From NCBI GenBank assembly GCA_029098165.1, contig JAQXNU010000135.1, forward strand, positions 1 to 64,000: 64,000 nucleotides of DNA. Direction: 5' to 3'. Under the pieces are notes generated by a model. It was not told where the DNA came from. It did not search any database and saw nothing but the letters and a program-made list of their open reading frames with translations. Position numbers and translations under genes: made by a program. Below, one piece after another: positions 42,258-52,210 of this stretch (positions within the stretch are counted from its first letter, which is position 1; every line of letters starts with the position of its first letter). Source of the DNA: Clostridiales bacterium. GTDB taxonomy: Bacteria > Bacillota > Clostridia > Lachnospirales > Lachnospiraceae.

Positions 42258-43580
42258 ATGATAACAATTAGTAAGTTTTCAAAAGATAATGAACGATATC
42301 AGGCACTGCTGGATCGAGAACAGGAAATTCCTGCAAAGATAATGGAAACTGTAGATTTAATATTAGCAGATGTAAAAGAAAATGGCGATTACGCAGTGAA
42401 AAAATATATGAAACAGATCGATAATGCCAATCTTGATGAAATCGGCTGGAAAGTAACGAAAGAAGAGTTTGAAGAAGCTAAGAATAACATCGATCCAGAG
42501 TTGGCAAAAGCAATCAGGGAGGCCTGTGATAATATATATGCCTATCACAAAAATCAGCTTCCAAAAGAATACACGCAGAATTATGACTGGGGCACACAGT
42601 TAACTCGTAAATATGTGCCATTATCTAGAATTGCGGTTACAGTCCCAGGTAATATTTCAGCTCTTGTCTCTACACTTTATATGAGCGTTATCCCAGCAAA
42701 AGTTGCAGGTGTACCAGATATCAATATCATGACAAAACCAAAGAACGGTAAGATCGATGCGAATCTTCTTTACGCAGCCGATTATCTAGGCGTCAATAAT
42801 GTGTATAAAATTTGTGGAGTACAGGGAATTGCGGCATTTGCGTATGGAACAGAGATAATTGAACGAGTGGATGCCATTGTTGGACCAGGCAATAATTACA
42901 CTCAGATGGCAAAAAAACGACTATTCGGTACTGTGCGTATTGATTCCATTGCAGGTCCATCTGAAATTGTGATCATAGCGGATCAAACAGCCAATCCAAG
43001 ATTCGTAGCAGCCGATCTATTATCGCAGGCAGAACACGGCACTGGCTTTGAAGCTTCTACAGCACTAGTTTTTAGTGAAGAACAGGCACTAGCAATTCAG
43101 TCGGAACTAGAAACCCTAGTAGCAGAAAACAATTTAACAATTGTTCAGAAAGCACTAAACGCTTATGGTAATATTTTTATTGTATCCTCCATGCAGGAAG
43201 CAATTGATATTGCTAATAATATTGCCCCAGAACACGTAGAATTAATGACCCAAAATCCAGAAACCATCGCCGACAAAATAACAAAAGCAGGCACAATCTT
43301 TATTGGTTCCTATAGCCCAGAACCAGTTGGTGATTACTACTGTGGCACGAATCACATCCTACCAACCTGTGGAACCGCCCGATTCTCTTCAGGCCTAAGT
43401 GTCAACGATTTCATGCGAGGCTATAGTGTCATTAACTACGCCAAAGAATCTCTCCACAGAAATTCCACTTCCATTGAACGCCTAGCAACCTCGGAACACA
43501 TGACTGCACACGCCCTCTCCATCCGCGTCCGCTCCGACTACACCAAACAGACCTTACCCCAACATACATTAAAGAAGTAA
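42258..43580 (+). CDS. hisD: Histidinol dehydrogenase
   Basis: 'VGPGNNYTQMAKKRLFGTVRIDSIAGPSEIVIIAD', 'LLSQAEHGTG', 'GTNHILPTCGTARFSSGLSVNDF'. Confidence 0.95.
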   Translation: MITISKFSKDNERYQALLDREQEIPAKIMETVDLILADVKENGDYAVKKYMKQIDNANLDEIGWKVTKEEFEEAKNNIDPELAKAIREACDNIYAYHKNQLPKEYTQNYDWGTQLTRKYVPLSRIAVTVPGNISALVSTLYMSVIPAKVAGVPDINIMTKPKNGKIDANLLYAADYLGVNNVYKICGVQGIAAFAYGTEIIERVDAIVGPGNNYTQMAKKRLFGTVRIDSIAGPSEIVIIADQTANPRFVAADLLSQAEHGTGFEASTALVFSEEQALAIQSELETLVAENNLTIVQKALNAYGNIFIVSSMQEAIDIANNIAPEHVELMTQNPETIADKITKAGTIFIGSYSPEPVGDYYCGTNHILPTCGTARFSSGLSVNDFMRGYSVINYAKESLHRNSTSIERLATSEHMTAHALSIRVRSDYTKQTLPQHTLKK

Positions 43581-43780
43581 GCAATATATGAAATATCTAG
43601 GGCACCAATCTGAAAAACCTACACATCATCATCCATGCTACTTAAAGACTTTTGGCGCAAAAGAGACTTATTCTGAAATACAGTTAACGCTATTAAAGTT
43701 AATTTAGAATACCAGTCAAAACTATATTTATATATAATACATACATTCTATGCTATTCAAAGTAACAAAGAAAACCTTGC

Positions 43781-43825
43781 ACGTTATTTTTCACATATTT
43801 TCAACCTACCTGTGCAAAATAACGT
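43781..43825. terminator. Hairpin between convergent hisD and PQQ-like gene
   Basis: acgttatttt ... aaaataacgt, with extra gcac/gtgc complementarity. Confidence 0.5.
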
Positions 43826-43833
43826 CCCAACAT

Positions 43834-45612
43834 CTATTTCACTTTAATACCATAGATCTGTTTCCCTTTTGCGCCAAGGAGTTCAGCTTTGGTACCAACC
43901 CCACGAGTACCAACAACAATCGTATTTCCGAATGCGGAAGGAGTAGCTTCAATATTAGCTCCGCCAAGGTTGATTCGATCATACAATTCGCCAGTTAAAC
44001 CATTGATCAAGAACATATTACCCTTGGAATCGCAGAGAATGACATAACCTGTACCATCTTCTGTGTAAAGAGCAATCGGGCTGGACCATGTATAGTATTC
44101 CATATCAAGATGCCATACTTCCTTACCAGTTTTCTTATTGATGGCAACCATTTTACCCTTATCCAATCCGCCAGTTCTGGCAATCGTAAAGTAAACAAGA
44201 TCGGATAATTCATTTTGTCCAAGTAAAGCAGTGGACTGAACACCACCAGAAATCTTGTTGACTGTCTGACATTCATATGGAATTTCCCAAACAGTCTCAC
44301 CAGTAGCGGCATTGATCTTCTGAAGTTTTAACGTACCAGAATTACTATCGTCCTTTGTAAAGTGTAAGGAAGAGGAGATATAGATATATGCGGTACCATC
44401 TTCTTCATTTACCTCAAATACTGGAGAGCCATTCGTATCATCGATTGTATCAGCCATCCATACGGTCTGCATCGTATTGAGATCGAGACAGATTAAGTTG
44501 GCATTATTATCTGCGATATAAAGGTAGTTCTTCCAGATGGAAGCAGAAGATTCCATACCAAGGTAATATTCATCATCTCTTGTATGATTAGTTGTATATC
44601 TGTATTTTACAACTTCCTCAGGATTGATGTTAACAGACTTACCATCATAAACGGTATTTAATTTCATTGTATAAAGGATACCGTTTTCTCCAGGCTGGAT
44701 TAACGTATCCGTAGTTACGTCAATAAGTGGTGAAGAGTCAAAAGCAGCAAAGTTATTATTATCCGTACGCTGAGAAAAATCATCATCATAGCCATACTCG
44801 TAAATAACTTTACCCTGAATCAGATCCACGATAAATGCGCGAGCACCCTGATCTCCCATAGCATCACCGGCACCTACGAAATAAAGAGGAATTTCATTCG
44901 GATAAAGGCTTCCTGTCCCCTTAATTGGGAAACCTAAGCTAATCTTATCACGAGTTGCACTACCATCATCTAAATCAAGGAAGTAGATGTTACCATCAGT
45001 TGTTGCATAAATGACTTCCGTTAGATTCTCTTTTTGTTTTTTCTTATCGTAGATGTTCATAGCCATTTTGGTTTCGTCTTTCCAACGAACGATCAAAGGT
45101 TGTCCAGTCCAACAGCTGCCAGACCATTCCCCTTCTCCATCACCAACGGTTTTGTGTAAAGCTCCAGTTGTGATGTTCCATTTCTTCTCGAGCTGCTTTT
45201 TGGTAATGTCGGCAACACCATAAGTACCCCCAGTACGGTAATTGTTGCCTCGGAAAGTAATGACCCCTTGCATTTCAGTATACTGATTGCTGAAGTTAAT
45301 TGGGTCTTTACGTGTAAATGAATCTACAATCTCACCATTTACCATTAAGTCCGACTGCAATCCAAATAAAAATGGATCCGATACTGCACTTACGGATGGA
45401 AAACCTTGCGTTAATAATTTTTGTTCAGGTGATATTGCCTCATTTAAAAATACGGTTTGAGATTCCTCAGTTGTAATTGGTTTTGATAATGGATGACGGC
45501 TACCAGACGCTAATATACCAGAATTGCGGACTACTAGGCCAGCTACCCCAATCACAACGATACCAGTGGTGACTCCTATTGCAATTTTTTTCTTTTTCGA
45601 AGTTTTTTTCAT
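43834..45612 (-). CDS. Membrane-anchored PQQ-like beta-propeller repeat protein
   Basis: N-terminal TM; repeats such as 'GKMVAINKKTGKEVWHLDMEYYTWSSPIAL'. Confidence 0.85.
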   Translation of the reverse strand: MKKTSKKKKIAIGVTTGIVVIGVAGLVVRNSGILASGSRHPLSKPITTEESQTVFLNEAISPEQKLLTQGFPSVSAVSDPFLFGLQSDLMVNGEIVDSFTRKDPINFSNQYTEMQGVITFRGNNYRTGGTYGVADITKKQLEKKWNITTGALHKTVGDGEGEWSGSCWTGQPLIVRWKDETKMAMNIYDKKKQKENLTEVIYATTDGNIYFLDLDDGSATRDKISLGFPIKGTGSLYPNEIPLYFVGAGDAMGDQGARAFIVDLIQGKVIYEYGYDDDFSQRTDNNNFAAFDSSPLIDVTTDTLIQPGENGILYTMKLNTVYDGKSVNINPEEVVKYRYTTNHTRDDEYYLGMESSASIWKNYLYIADNNANLICLDLNTMQTVWMADTIDDTNGSPVFEVNEEDGTAYIYISSSLHFTKDDSNSGTLKLQKINAATGETVWEIPYECQTVNKISGGVQSTALLGQNELSDLVYFTIARTGGLDKGKMVAINKKTGKEVWHLDMEYYTWSSPIALYTEDGTGYVILCDSKGNMFLINGLTGELYDRINLGGANIEATPSAFGNTIVVGTRGVGTKAELLGAKGKQIYGIKVK

Positions 45613-45854
45613 ATCTATCCTCCAATGTAAATAATTATTTCGCCTGTGTTTTAGTATAACACAGGATTATATATTTAAATAATAAAAATCCTTAAGAAAT
45701 CCTTAATATAAAAAAGAAATAATTATTTTGACAATCATTTCACTCACTGATACAATGGTACTATATATGAAAATTGTTGTTTATTGTCATAAATGGATAA
45801 AACAAGAAGTTTATTATAGAACGAATGCTACATTTGTAGAAAGCGAGGAATATC

Positions 45855-46910
45855 ATGAAGAAGTTTATGTTAGGAGTATGTCTCTCCTTATCAGTTTGCT
45901 TGATTCAGACATCTACTATTTCACCAGCATATGCTGCTACAGAAACAAAGCAAGAAAGTGAAATAGATTATGAATATTATGAAGGTAAAGTAACAAGCAA
46001 TGTAAATGTTAGAAAAGGTGCTGGAGCAGATAAACCGAAAGTTACGGTTAACGGAAAAGGGGTAACTTTAAAAGCAGGTACGATTGTTACAATCATAGAT
46101 ACAAAGAAGGTAGGAGAAAAGCCTTGGTATAAGATTAAATTTACATATGAGGGAAAAGAGGAAGTAATTGGGTATGCAACAAGTAGTTACATCGAAAAGA
46201 CAGGAAATGTAATTACTCCAATTCCTACACCAGAACCTACAATTGAGCCTACAATTGAACCAACGATCACGGTAGAACCTACGATAGTACCGGTAGCTAC
46301 ATCTGTACCGGAACAAAAATCAGATGCTTCAACTAACAAAGCTTCCAAAAGCAAAACACTTATTTATATTGGGCTTGTGATTCTTCTTGGCGGTGGCATT
46401 GCAGGAGCATATTATTTCGTTAGTAAAAAGAAAAAAGACTCCGATGAGGCGGAGCATGTATCTGAGAAAGTAGCTAAGCTAAAAGATATGGTCATTGGTA
46501 GTAATGAAGAAACTACTCGTAAAAAGCAAGAACATCATCAAGGAGAGGTTAAGAAAAAACCAGAGATTCGTGTCAGCAAGGGCAATCAGGTTTTAACTAG
46601 ATCAGAACTAATGCATGAGAATAAGGTTTATGTTACAAAGTCAGCAGAGGAAGAAGTTGCAGCTACTATTGAATTTGATGGAGAAGAAATGAGTAATCAA
46701 AGCTCCGAAAAGAAAGCACTGAGAGCTGCAATCAGTAAATTAAGAGACCATGACATCATCATCCATAAATATTTTGGTAAGGGTGAAGTATATGATAATT
46801 CAGATGTGAAACTAATCGAGATTCGCTTTGGACAAGATGTTCGGTTTTTAAATAAGGATCAGCTGGCGATGAAAAAGTTAATTGAAATTACAAACGAACA
46901 TAATAGGTAG
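45855..46910 (+). CDS. Secreted/membrane SH3-domain protein with Pro-Thr linker and cytoplasmic tail
   Basis: Signal peptide, 'GKVTSNVNVRKGAGADKPKVT', PTPEPTIEPTIEPT linker, TM 'LIYIGLVILLGGGIAGAYYFV'. Confidence 0.75.
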   Translation: MKKFMLGVCLSLSVCLIQTSTISPAYAATETKQESEIDYEYYEGKVTSNVNVRKGAGADKPKVTVNGKGVTLKAGTIVTIIDTKKVGEKPWYKIKFTYEGKEEVIGYATSSYIEKTGNVITPIPTPEPTIEPTIEPTITVEPTIVPVATSVPEQKSDASTNKASKSKTLIYIGLVILLGGGIAGAYYFVSKKKKDSDEAEHVSEKVAKLKDMVIGSNEETTRKKQEHHQGEVKKKPEIRVSKGNQVLTRSELMHENKVYVTKSAEEEVAATIEFDGEEMSNQSSEKKALRAAISKLRDHDIIIHKYFGKGEVYDNSDVKLIEIRFGQDVRFLNKDQLAMKKLIEITNEHNR

Positions 46911-47047
46911 AGAAAGAGATGAACGTGATACGCAAGGAATCATATTAGAATTTGGCTGCCTTTCCCTGACGGCCGGACTTAGCCAAATACTTATATGATT
47001 CCTTGCTACTTACGTTCATCTCTTTTTTGCTGCTCTTATCACATCAC
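46911..47047 (+). repeat. Long-hairpin repeat, copy LR5 (left outer arm missing)
   Basis: agagatgaacgtgatacgcaaggaatcatattagaatttggct ... agccaaatacttatatgattccttgctacttacgttcatctct, then tttttgctgctcttatcaca (outer-arm-like). Confidence 0.88.
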
Positions 47048-47116
47048 TTATTTAATTATATAGAATTGTAAATATTTCATTGCTTATTCCGTCATGAGAT
47101 ACACAAGTAGATTCGG

Positions 47117-47830
47117 TTACTGAATTGATGGTAAGGACTCTACGAATTCATAAAATTGTTCCATTGTACCATGTAAGATATCTGAGATATCAGTGTCGTT
47201 TTCATTGATCAGACAATCGGTGATCAAGTATCGAGCAAGTCCAAGCTTATGAACTTGCATATCTTCCTCAACATTATTGCCAACCATCATGCAGTCCTCA
47301 GGTTTTTTTTTCATTCGATCTAGGATTTCCGTATAGTAGGCTAAATTCGGCTTACAGTACGTGCAGGTCTCGTACGTAGTAACATAAGAGACATCGGAAG
47401 GAGAAAATCCAGCCCAATCAATTCGGTTATAGGTAGCAATCTGAGGAAATAGTGGGTTGGTTGCAATGATGATATCATAACCTTTTTGTTTTAGTAGGTT
47501 TATGATCTTAGCAGTATAAGGACTGGTCTTTGTGGAAGCCTTAGCTTCATGAAAGCTTGTACGATAGAAATCTATAAAAACAGGTTCTAGCTTTCGTATA
47601 TCGTCCCCAAGCTTACTAGCAAAAGCACTCCAAAACCTTTCCTCGTTCGAAATCGTACCATCATTTAACACCATGGCGCCAGTACCGTAATTTACGGCTG
47701 AGATTAAATCTTCTGGCAAGATGTGATAGGGTTGAAGATGTTTTATGAGACCTTTGAAATATAGCTTTATAAATAAATCCTGATCCATTGGTAGTAGTGT
47801 TCCATCTAAATCAAATAAAAATGTATTCAT
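47117..47830 (-). CDS. HAD-family hydrolase
   Basis: 'TFLFDLDGTLLPMDQD', 'CMMVGNNVEEDMQ'. Confidence 0.9.
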   Translation of the reverse strand: MNTFLFDLDGTLLPMDQDLFIKLYFKGLIKHLQPYHILPEDLISAVNYGTGAMVLNDGTISNEERFWSAFASKLGDDIRKLEPVFIDFYRTSFHEAKASTKTSPYTAKIINLLKQKGYDIIIATNPLFPQIATYNRIDWAGFSPSDVSYVTTYETCTYCKPNLAYYTEILDRMKKKPEDCMMVGNNVEEDMQVHKLGLARYLITDCLINENDTDISDILHGTMEQFYEFVESLPSIQ

Positions 47831-47923
47831 AAATTCCTCCAGATGATAGCATTGGAATTATTATAACCAATTTCTTCGAAAAATGAAAGAAGATTAAAAA
47901 TAAATTAGAATAATCTAACTGCA

Positions 47924-47969
47924 TTGACATATATAACCAATTAGTGTACTATGTAACTAGTTCACTAGT
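47924..47969 (+). promoter_or_regulatory. Promoter TTGACA-N17-TACTAT with overlapping inverted repeat ACTAGT-TC-ACTAGT
   Basis: -35 at 47924, -10 at 47947, palindrome 47956-47969, directly upstream of the GntR gene. Confidence 0.7.
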
Positions 47970-48016
47970 AGAAAGTATTACATAAGAGAATTGATACTAT
48001 ATGGAAGGAGGATTCA

Positions 48017-48367
48017 GTGGAATTTAATAATAAAATGCCAATTTACTTACAAGTGATTCAGGAGATTAAAAAAGAGATTGTGAATGGAGAGTTAAAGCTT
48101 GGAGATAAGCTTCCTTCAGTTAAGGATCTAGCAATCAAGTATCAAATCAATCCTAATACATCAAGCCGAATCTATCGGGAGATGGAGCAGATGCAGATAT
48201 GTTATACGAAAAGAGGGTTAGGAACTTTTGTTACCGAGGATGAAGGAAAACGTATCGAGATGCGTTCGGAAATGGCAAGTGAAGTAATTGATGCATTTAT
48301 ACGTGAGATGAAGGATCTTGACTATTCCAAAGAAGACGTGATCGAGGTTATTAATAAAAAATATTAA
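48017..48367 (+). CDS. GntR-family (YtrA-type) regulator
   Basis: 'MPIYLQVIQEIKKEIVNGELKLGDKLPSVKDLAIKYQINPNTSSRIYREMEQ'. Confidence 0.93.
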   Translation: MEFNNKMPIYLQVIQEIKKEIVNGELKLGDKLPSVKDLAIKYQINPNTSSRIYREMEQMQICYTKRGLGTFVTEDEGKRIEMRSEMASEVIDAFIREMKDLDYSKEDVIEVINKKY

Positions 48368-48385
48368 TTGTGAAGGAGAGAATGT

Positions 48386-49081
48386 ATGTTATCGACGAGA
48401 GATGTTGTGAAACGTTATTTAGGGAAAGTAGCAGTAGCCGGTATTAGTTTTGATGTAGAGCCGGGAAAGATTTATGCTTTATTAGGACCAAATGGTAGCG
48501 GTAAAACAACCTGGATGAAGATGGTGGCAGGTCTGATCAAACCAACGATGGGAACAATTACGTATAATAATATCCCGATTGGTGTGGAGACCAAGAAACA
48601 TATTGCGTATATGTCAACGGAACCATTTTTCTACAATTATATGACTGTGGACGATGTAGGAAAATACTATGAAGATTTCTTCGAAGACTTTGATCGTGTG
48701 AAATATAATGAGATGACCAAAATGATGGGACTTGATTTAAAAGATAAATCAAAGAATCTCTCTTCTGGTCTTGCTGCTAAACTGAAGATTGCAGCAACTT
48801 TATCAAGAAAAGCAGAAGTGTATTTGTTGGACGAACCATTAAATGGAATCGATATCATAGCAAGAGAACATATCATTAATGCAATTTTGGAAGCGGCTAC
48901 GGATAATGCAACGCTCATTATCTCAAGTCATTTAGTAGATGAACTTGAAAAAATCATTGATTGTGCGGTATTTATTAAGCAAGGTAATCTGGTGCTTGCA
49001 GGAGATGCAGAACAGATCCGTCAACAGAATCAGAAATCAATCGTTGATCTATATAAAACTATTTATGCGGATATGAATTAG
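48386..49081 (+). CDS. ABC transporter ATP-binding protein
   Basis: GPNGSGKTT, LSSGLAAKLKIA, VYLLDEPLNGID. Confidence 0.93.
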   Translation: MLSTRDVVKRYLGKVAVAGISFDVEPGKIYALLGPNGSGKTTWMKMVAGLIKPTMGTITYNNIPIGVETKKHIAYMSTEPFFYNYMTVDDVGKYYEDFFEDFDRVKYNEMTKMMGLDLKDKSKNLSSGLAAKLKIAATLSRKAEVYLLDEPLNGIDIIAREHIINAILEAATDNATLIISSHLVDELEKIIDCAVFIKQGNLVLAGDAEQIRQQNQKSIVDLYKTIYADMN

Positions 49082-49093
49082 GAGGGGGCTAAT

Positions 49094-49840
49094 ATGTTTA
49101 AATTAGTGAAATATGAGTTGAGAAAACAGCTATTTTCTAAAGTCGTAATTTTGACATTACTTGCATTACTTGAGATAGGTTTTTTAGTTGGATTATTTAC
49201 AGAAAATAACGATATTCTTGCGACTAGTGCCGGACTATTCATTTTCTTATCGATTGTAACGGTGTGTTTTGTAGCATTTGAAAGTATTTTTACATTTTCC
49301 AATGACTTAAAAACAAAACAAAGTTATATGTTATTTTTAACTCCAAATTCTACTTATAAGATCGTCGGAGCTAAGATCTTAACATCAATGTTAACCATCA
49401 TTGTAACAGCAGCAGCTTTTCTTGCTGTCATTCTACTCAATGTGACAATTGCACTAGCAAAGTATGAAATGATTGGTGATTTTGTAAAAGTAATACAGGA
49501 ATTCATGAAGCAAATGATGAATGCAGAGGTTAACTATGCTTTAGTAATTGCTTATGTATGCTATATTGTATTTAACCTGATCAGAATCTTGATTGTAGGT
49601 ATGACATCCATTACATTAAGTGCTACCTTCTTATCTAATACCAAGGTAAAAGGTATCGTAAGCGTTGCTTTCTTCTTTGGTATAAACTATCTTACTTCAA
49701 AGCTTGCAAGCTTATTAATACCATCACTGACAGCATTTGATACAACTCCTTTCTATTATCATTGTCTGTGGACACTTGGCGTAGTCGGTGTATTCTATTT
49801 ACTAACATCCTTTATGTTAGACAAGAAAGTAAGTGTCTGA
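49094..49840 (+). CDS. ABC-2-like permease
   Basis: Six-TM pattern; follows GntR and ABC ATPase. Confidence 0.8.
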   Translation: MFKLVKYELRKQLFSKVVILTLLALLEIGFLVGLFTENNDILATSAGLFIFLSIVTVCFVAFESIFTFSNDLKTKQSYMLFLTPNSTYKIVGAKILTSMLTIIVTAAAFLAVILLNVTIALAKYEMIGDFVKVIQEFMKQMMNAEVNYALVIAYVCYIVFNLIRILIVGMTSITLSATFLSNTKVKGIVSVAFFFGINYLTSKLASLLIPSLTAFDTTPFYYHCLWTLGVVGVFYLLTSFMLDKKVSV

Positions 49841-49851
49841 TCAAAAAATAG

Positions 49852-49935
49852 AGCTGTCGCACTAAGTTATAGATGGTTTCTTAAAGTACACGGGGCGCTT
49901 AGAGATTTATCTGATTAATAAGCGCCCCCCGCGTT
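49852..49935. mobile_element. Putative IS end remnant: gctgtcgcactaag followed by a stable hairpin
   Basis: Same 'ctgtcgcactaagtt' plus hairpin layout as 52212-52287; hairpin ggggcgctta...taagcgcccc. Confidence 0.5.
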
Positions 49936-50363
49936 ATTTTAGTTTGTCTCATATGACAGGGGATCTGCTTTGGAACTTTCTGGACAGTATTGTGGGCCAT
50001 TGGTCAAAAGTCTGGCGATTTGATCCAAACCATATTGTTTTTGAACTATTTAGCGTAGATGAATAAGGTATTTTCTTGATGTCCTAAAGCAAAGCAAATC
50101 CAACACATTACCACATTATGCTATCAACTGGTATACAAGTTTATATGATACGAATGATTACGGGTAAACTTATGAAAATTGGGTGAATTACATGCAAATC
50201 CGATTAATTGAGTTCAACAAATCATGATCGTACCATTTCAGTGGCTAAACTTATCATAGTCAGACATGTATCTGCCCAAAACGGCAAGAAATCATTCTGT
50301 TACTTAAGATAAGCATTAAAATTTTGTTATAAATAAAAGCGCACTCCCTTCTTTTTTGTAACT

Positions 50364-50744
50364 TTATTTTATGATCATACTCTGGGTTAGGTCCATATTA
50401 TCTTCGCAGAAATATCCACCACAGTTTAGTACAATGTATTTTAAGATTGGAAGTACAATATCAAAATCAGCGCCATCAAAGCTTACCATATAGAGGGTAT
50501 GAATATCATTGTTTTTAAGATATTCGTTGCCTTCTTTATCTTTAAACATAGGCTGTAGCATCTCGAAATCAATACTTTGTTTTTCGCTGTAGTTGATTTC
50601 AAGGACGCCAGCACCATCCCAGATTTCAATATCTAATTTATTATCTGCCTTGATTTTGTCATAAATCTCACGAACAGTTATTTCTTTTTGATTCATATAG
50701 AACCATTCACCAGATGCGGTTATAGCAGGAATATTTTTTTTCAT
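50364..50744 (-). CDS. Hypothetical protein
   Basis: 126-aa ORF with Met start and upstream aaggag on the minus strand; no family recognised. Confidence 0.55.
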   Translation of the reverse strand: MKKNIPAITASGEWFYMNQKEITVREIYDKIKADNKLDIEIWDGAGVLEINYSEKQSIDFEMLQPMFKDKEGNEYLKNNDIHTLYMVSFDGADFDIVLPILKYIVLNCGGYFCEDNMDLTQSMIIK

Positions 50745-50954
50745 ATTAAACTCCTTATAGCATAATTATTTGTAACAAGGATAAGTTTATTTTTACTTGA
50801 ACTTGCATTAATACCTTTATTATATCATGATAAGTTATGGAAAAACCACTATTTTTTTATTCGCTTTTCACACCGGAAAGCAACAATCCGTACTATAGAC
50901 AAAAAAGATAGTCTATAGTACAATAACTAGAAAAATATTTAGGAGGATAAAAAG

Positions 50955-52190
50955 ATGGCAACAATTCAACCATTTCAGTGTGTCAGACCCAATAGGGAAT
51001 TAGTAAGCCGTGTTGCAGCATTACCTTATGATGTTTACAACCGTAAAGAAGCATATCAGGAAGCAAAGAAAGACTCATTATCTTTTTTGAATATTGACCG
51101 TCCAGAAACACAGTTTGATGAATCTATGGATATGTACGATGAAAAGGTATATCAAAAAGCAAGAGAACTCTATGAGGACCGATTAGCAGATGGTACTTAT
51201 ATCAAGGATACCGATCAGAGTTATTACATATATGAATTGATCATGAATGGCAGATCTCAAACTGGCATCGTTGCCTGCGCCTCCATTGATGATTATCTAA
51301 ATAACGTAATTATGAAACATGAAAATACAAGAGAAGAAAAGGAACAGGATCGTATTCATCATGTTGATACGATGAATGCTCAGACAGGTCCAATCTTTTT
51401 AGCATACCGTTCCAATGAAGTAATCAGCAATGTTGTTCAACAAGTTAAGCAAAATCCAGCTTTATATGCATTTACTTCAGAAGATGGGATCACCCATAAC
51501 GTATGGAAAGTAGAGAAAGCTACGGATGTTGCGACAATACAACACGAGTTTGCAAACATCTCACAGATTTACATAGCAGATGGACACCATCGTGCAGCAT
51601 CTGCAGTTAAGGTTGGTTTAAAAAGAAGAAAAGAGAATCCAAACTATACTGGCACAGAAGAATTTAATTATTTCTTATCCGTTTTGTTCCCAGAGGATCA
51701 ATTGATGATTATGCCTTATAATCGTGTGGTACGAGATCTGAACGGATTGACAAAGAGTGAATATTTAAAAAAAGTCAGCGACTATTTTGAAGTGATTAAA
51801 GAAAAGGAAGCAGTTGCACCAAAGACAAAATGTACGTTTGGAATGTATCTGGATAACGAGTGGTATCTGCTGACAGCAAAAGAAGAGATTGCAAGCCAGA
51901 AAGATCCTGTGGCTGCATTGGATGTATCTATCTTGCAGAATTATCTTTTAAATCCAATTCTAAATATTCAAGATCCAAGAACCGATAGTCGTATTGACTT
52001 TATTGGTGGAATCCGAGGTCTTAAGGAATTAGAAAGACGTGTGGCAACTGATATGGTAGTGGCATTTTCTATGTATCCAACAACAATCCAGGAATTATTT
52101 GCAGTTGCGGATGCAAAGCAGCTTATGCCACCTAAATCCACTTGGTTTGAACCTAAGTTAAGAAGTGGTATTTTTATTCATGAAATCTAG
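50955..52190 (+). CDS. DUF1015-family protein
   Basis: 'QPFQCVRPNRELVSRVAALPYDVYNRKEA', 'YIADGHHRAASAVKVG'; RBS aggagg. Confidence 0.9.
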   Translation: MATIQPFQCVRPNRELVSRVAALPYDVYNRKEAYQEAKKDSLSFLNIDRPETQFDESMDMYDEKVYQKARELYEDRLADGTYIKDTDQSYYIYELIMNGRSQTGIVACASIDDYLNNVIMKHENTREEKEQDRIHHVDTMNAQTGPIFLAYRSNEVISNVVQQVKQNPALYAFTSEDGITHNVWKVEKATDVATIQHEFANISQIYIADGHHRAASAVKVGLKRRKENPNYTGTEEFNYFLSVLFPEDQLMIMPYNRVVRDLNGLTKSEYLKKVSDYFEVIKEKEAVAPKTKCTFGMYLDNEWYLLTAKEEIASQKDPVAALDVSILQNYLLNPILNIQDPRTDSRIDFIGGIRGLKELERRVATDMVVAFSMYPTTIQELFAVADAKQLMPPKSTWFEPKLRSGIFIHEI

Positions 52191-52210
52191 AACTGATATG
52201 GTGAAAGGAA

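Noticed and set aside
45728-45961. 77-aa plus-strand ORF
   Set aside because: Overlaps the start of the well-supported SH3 gene in a different frame; no RBS or homology.
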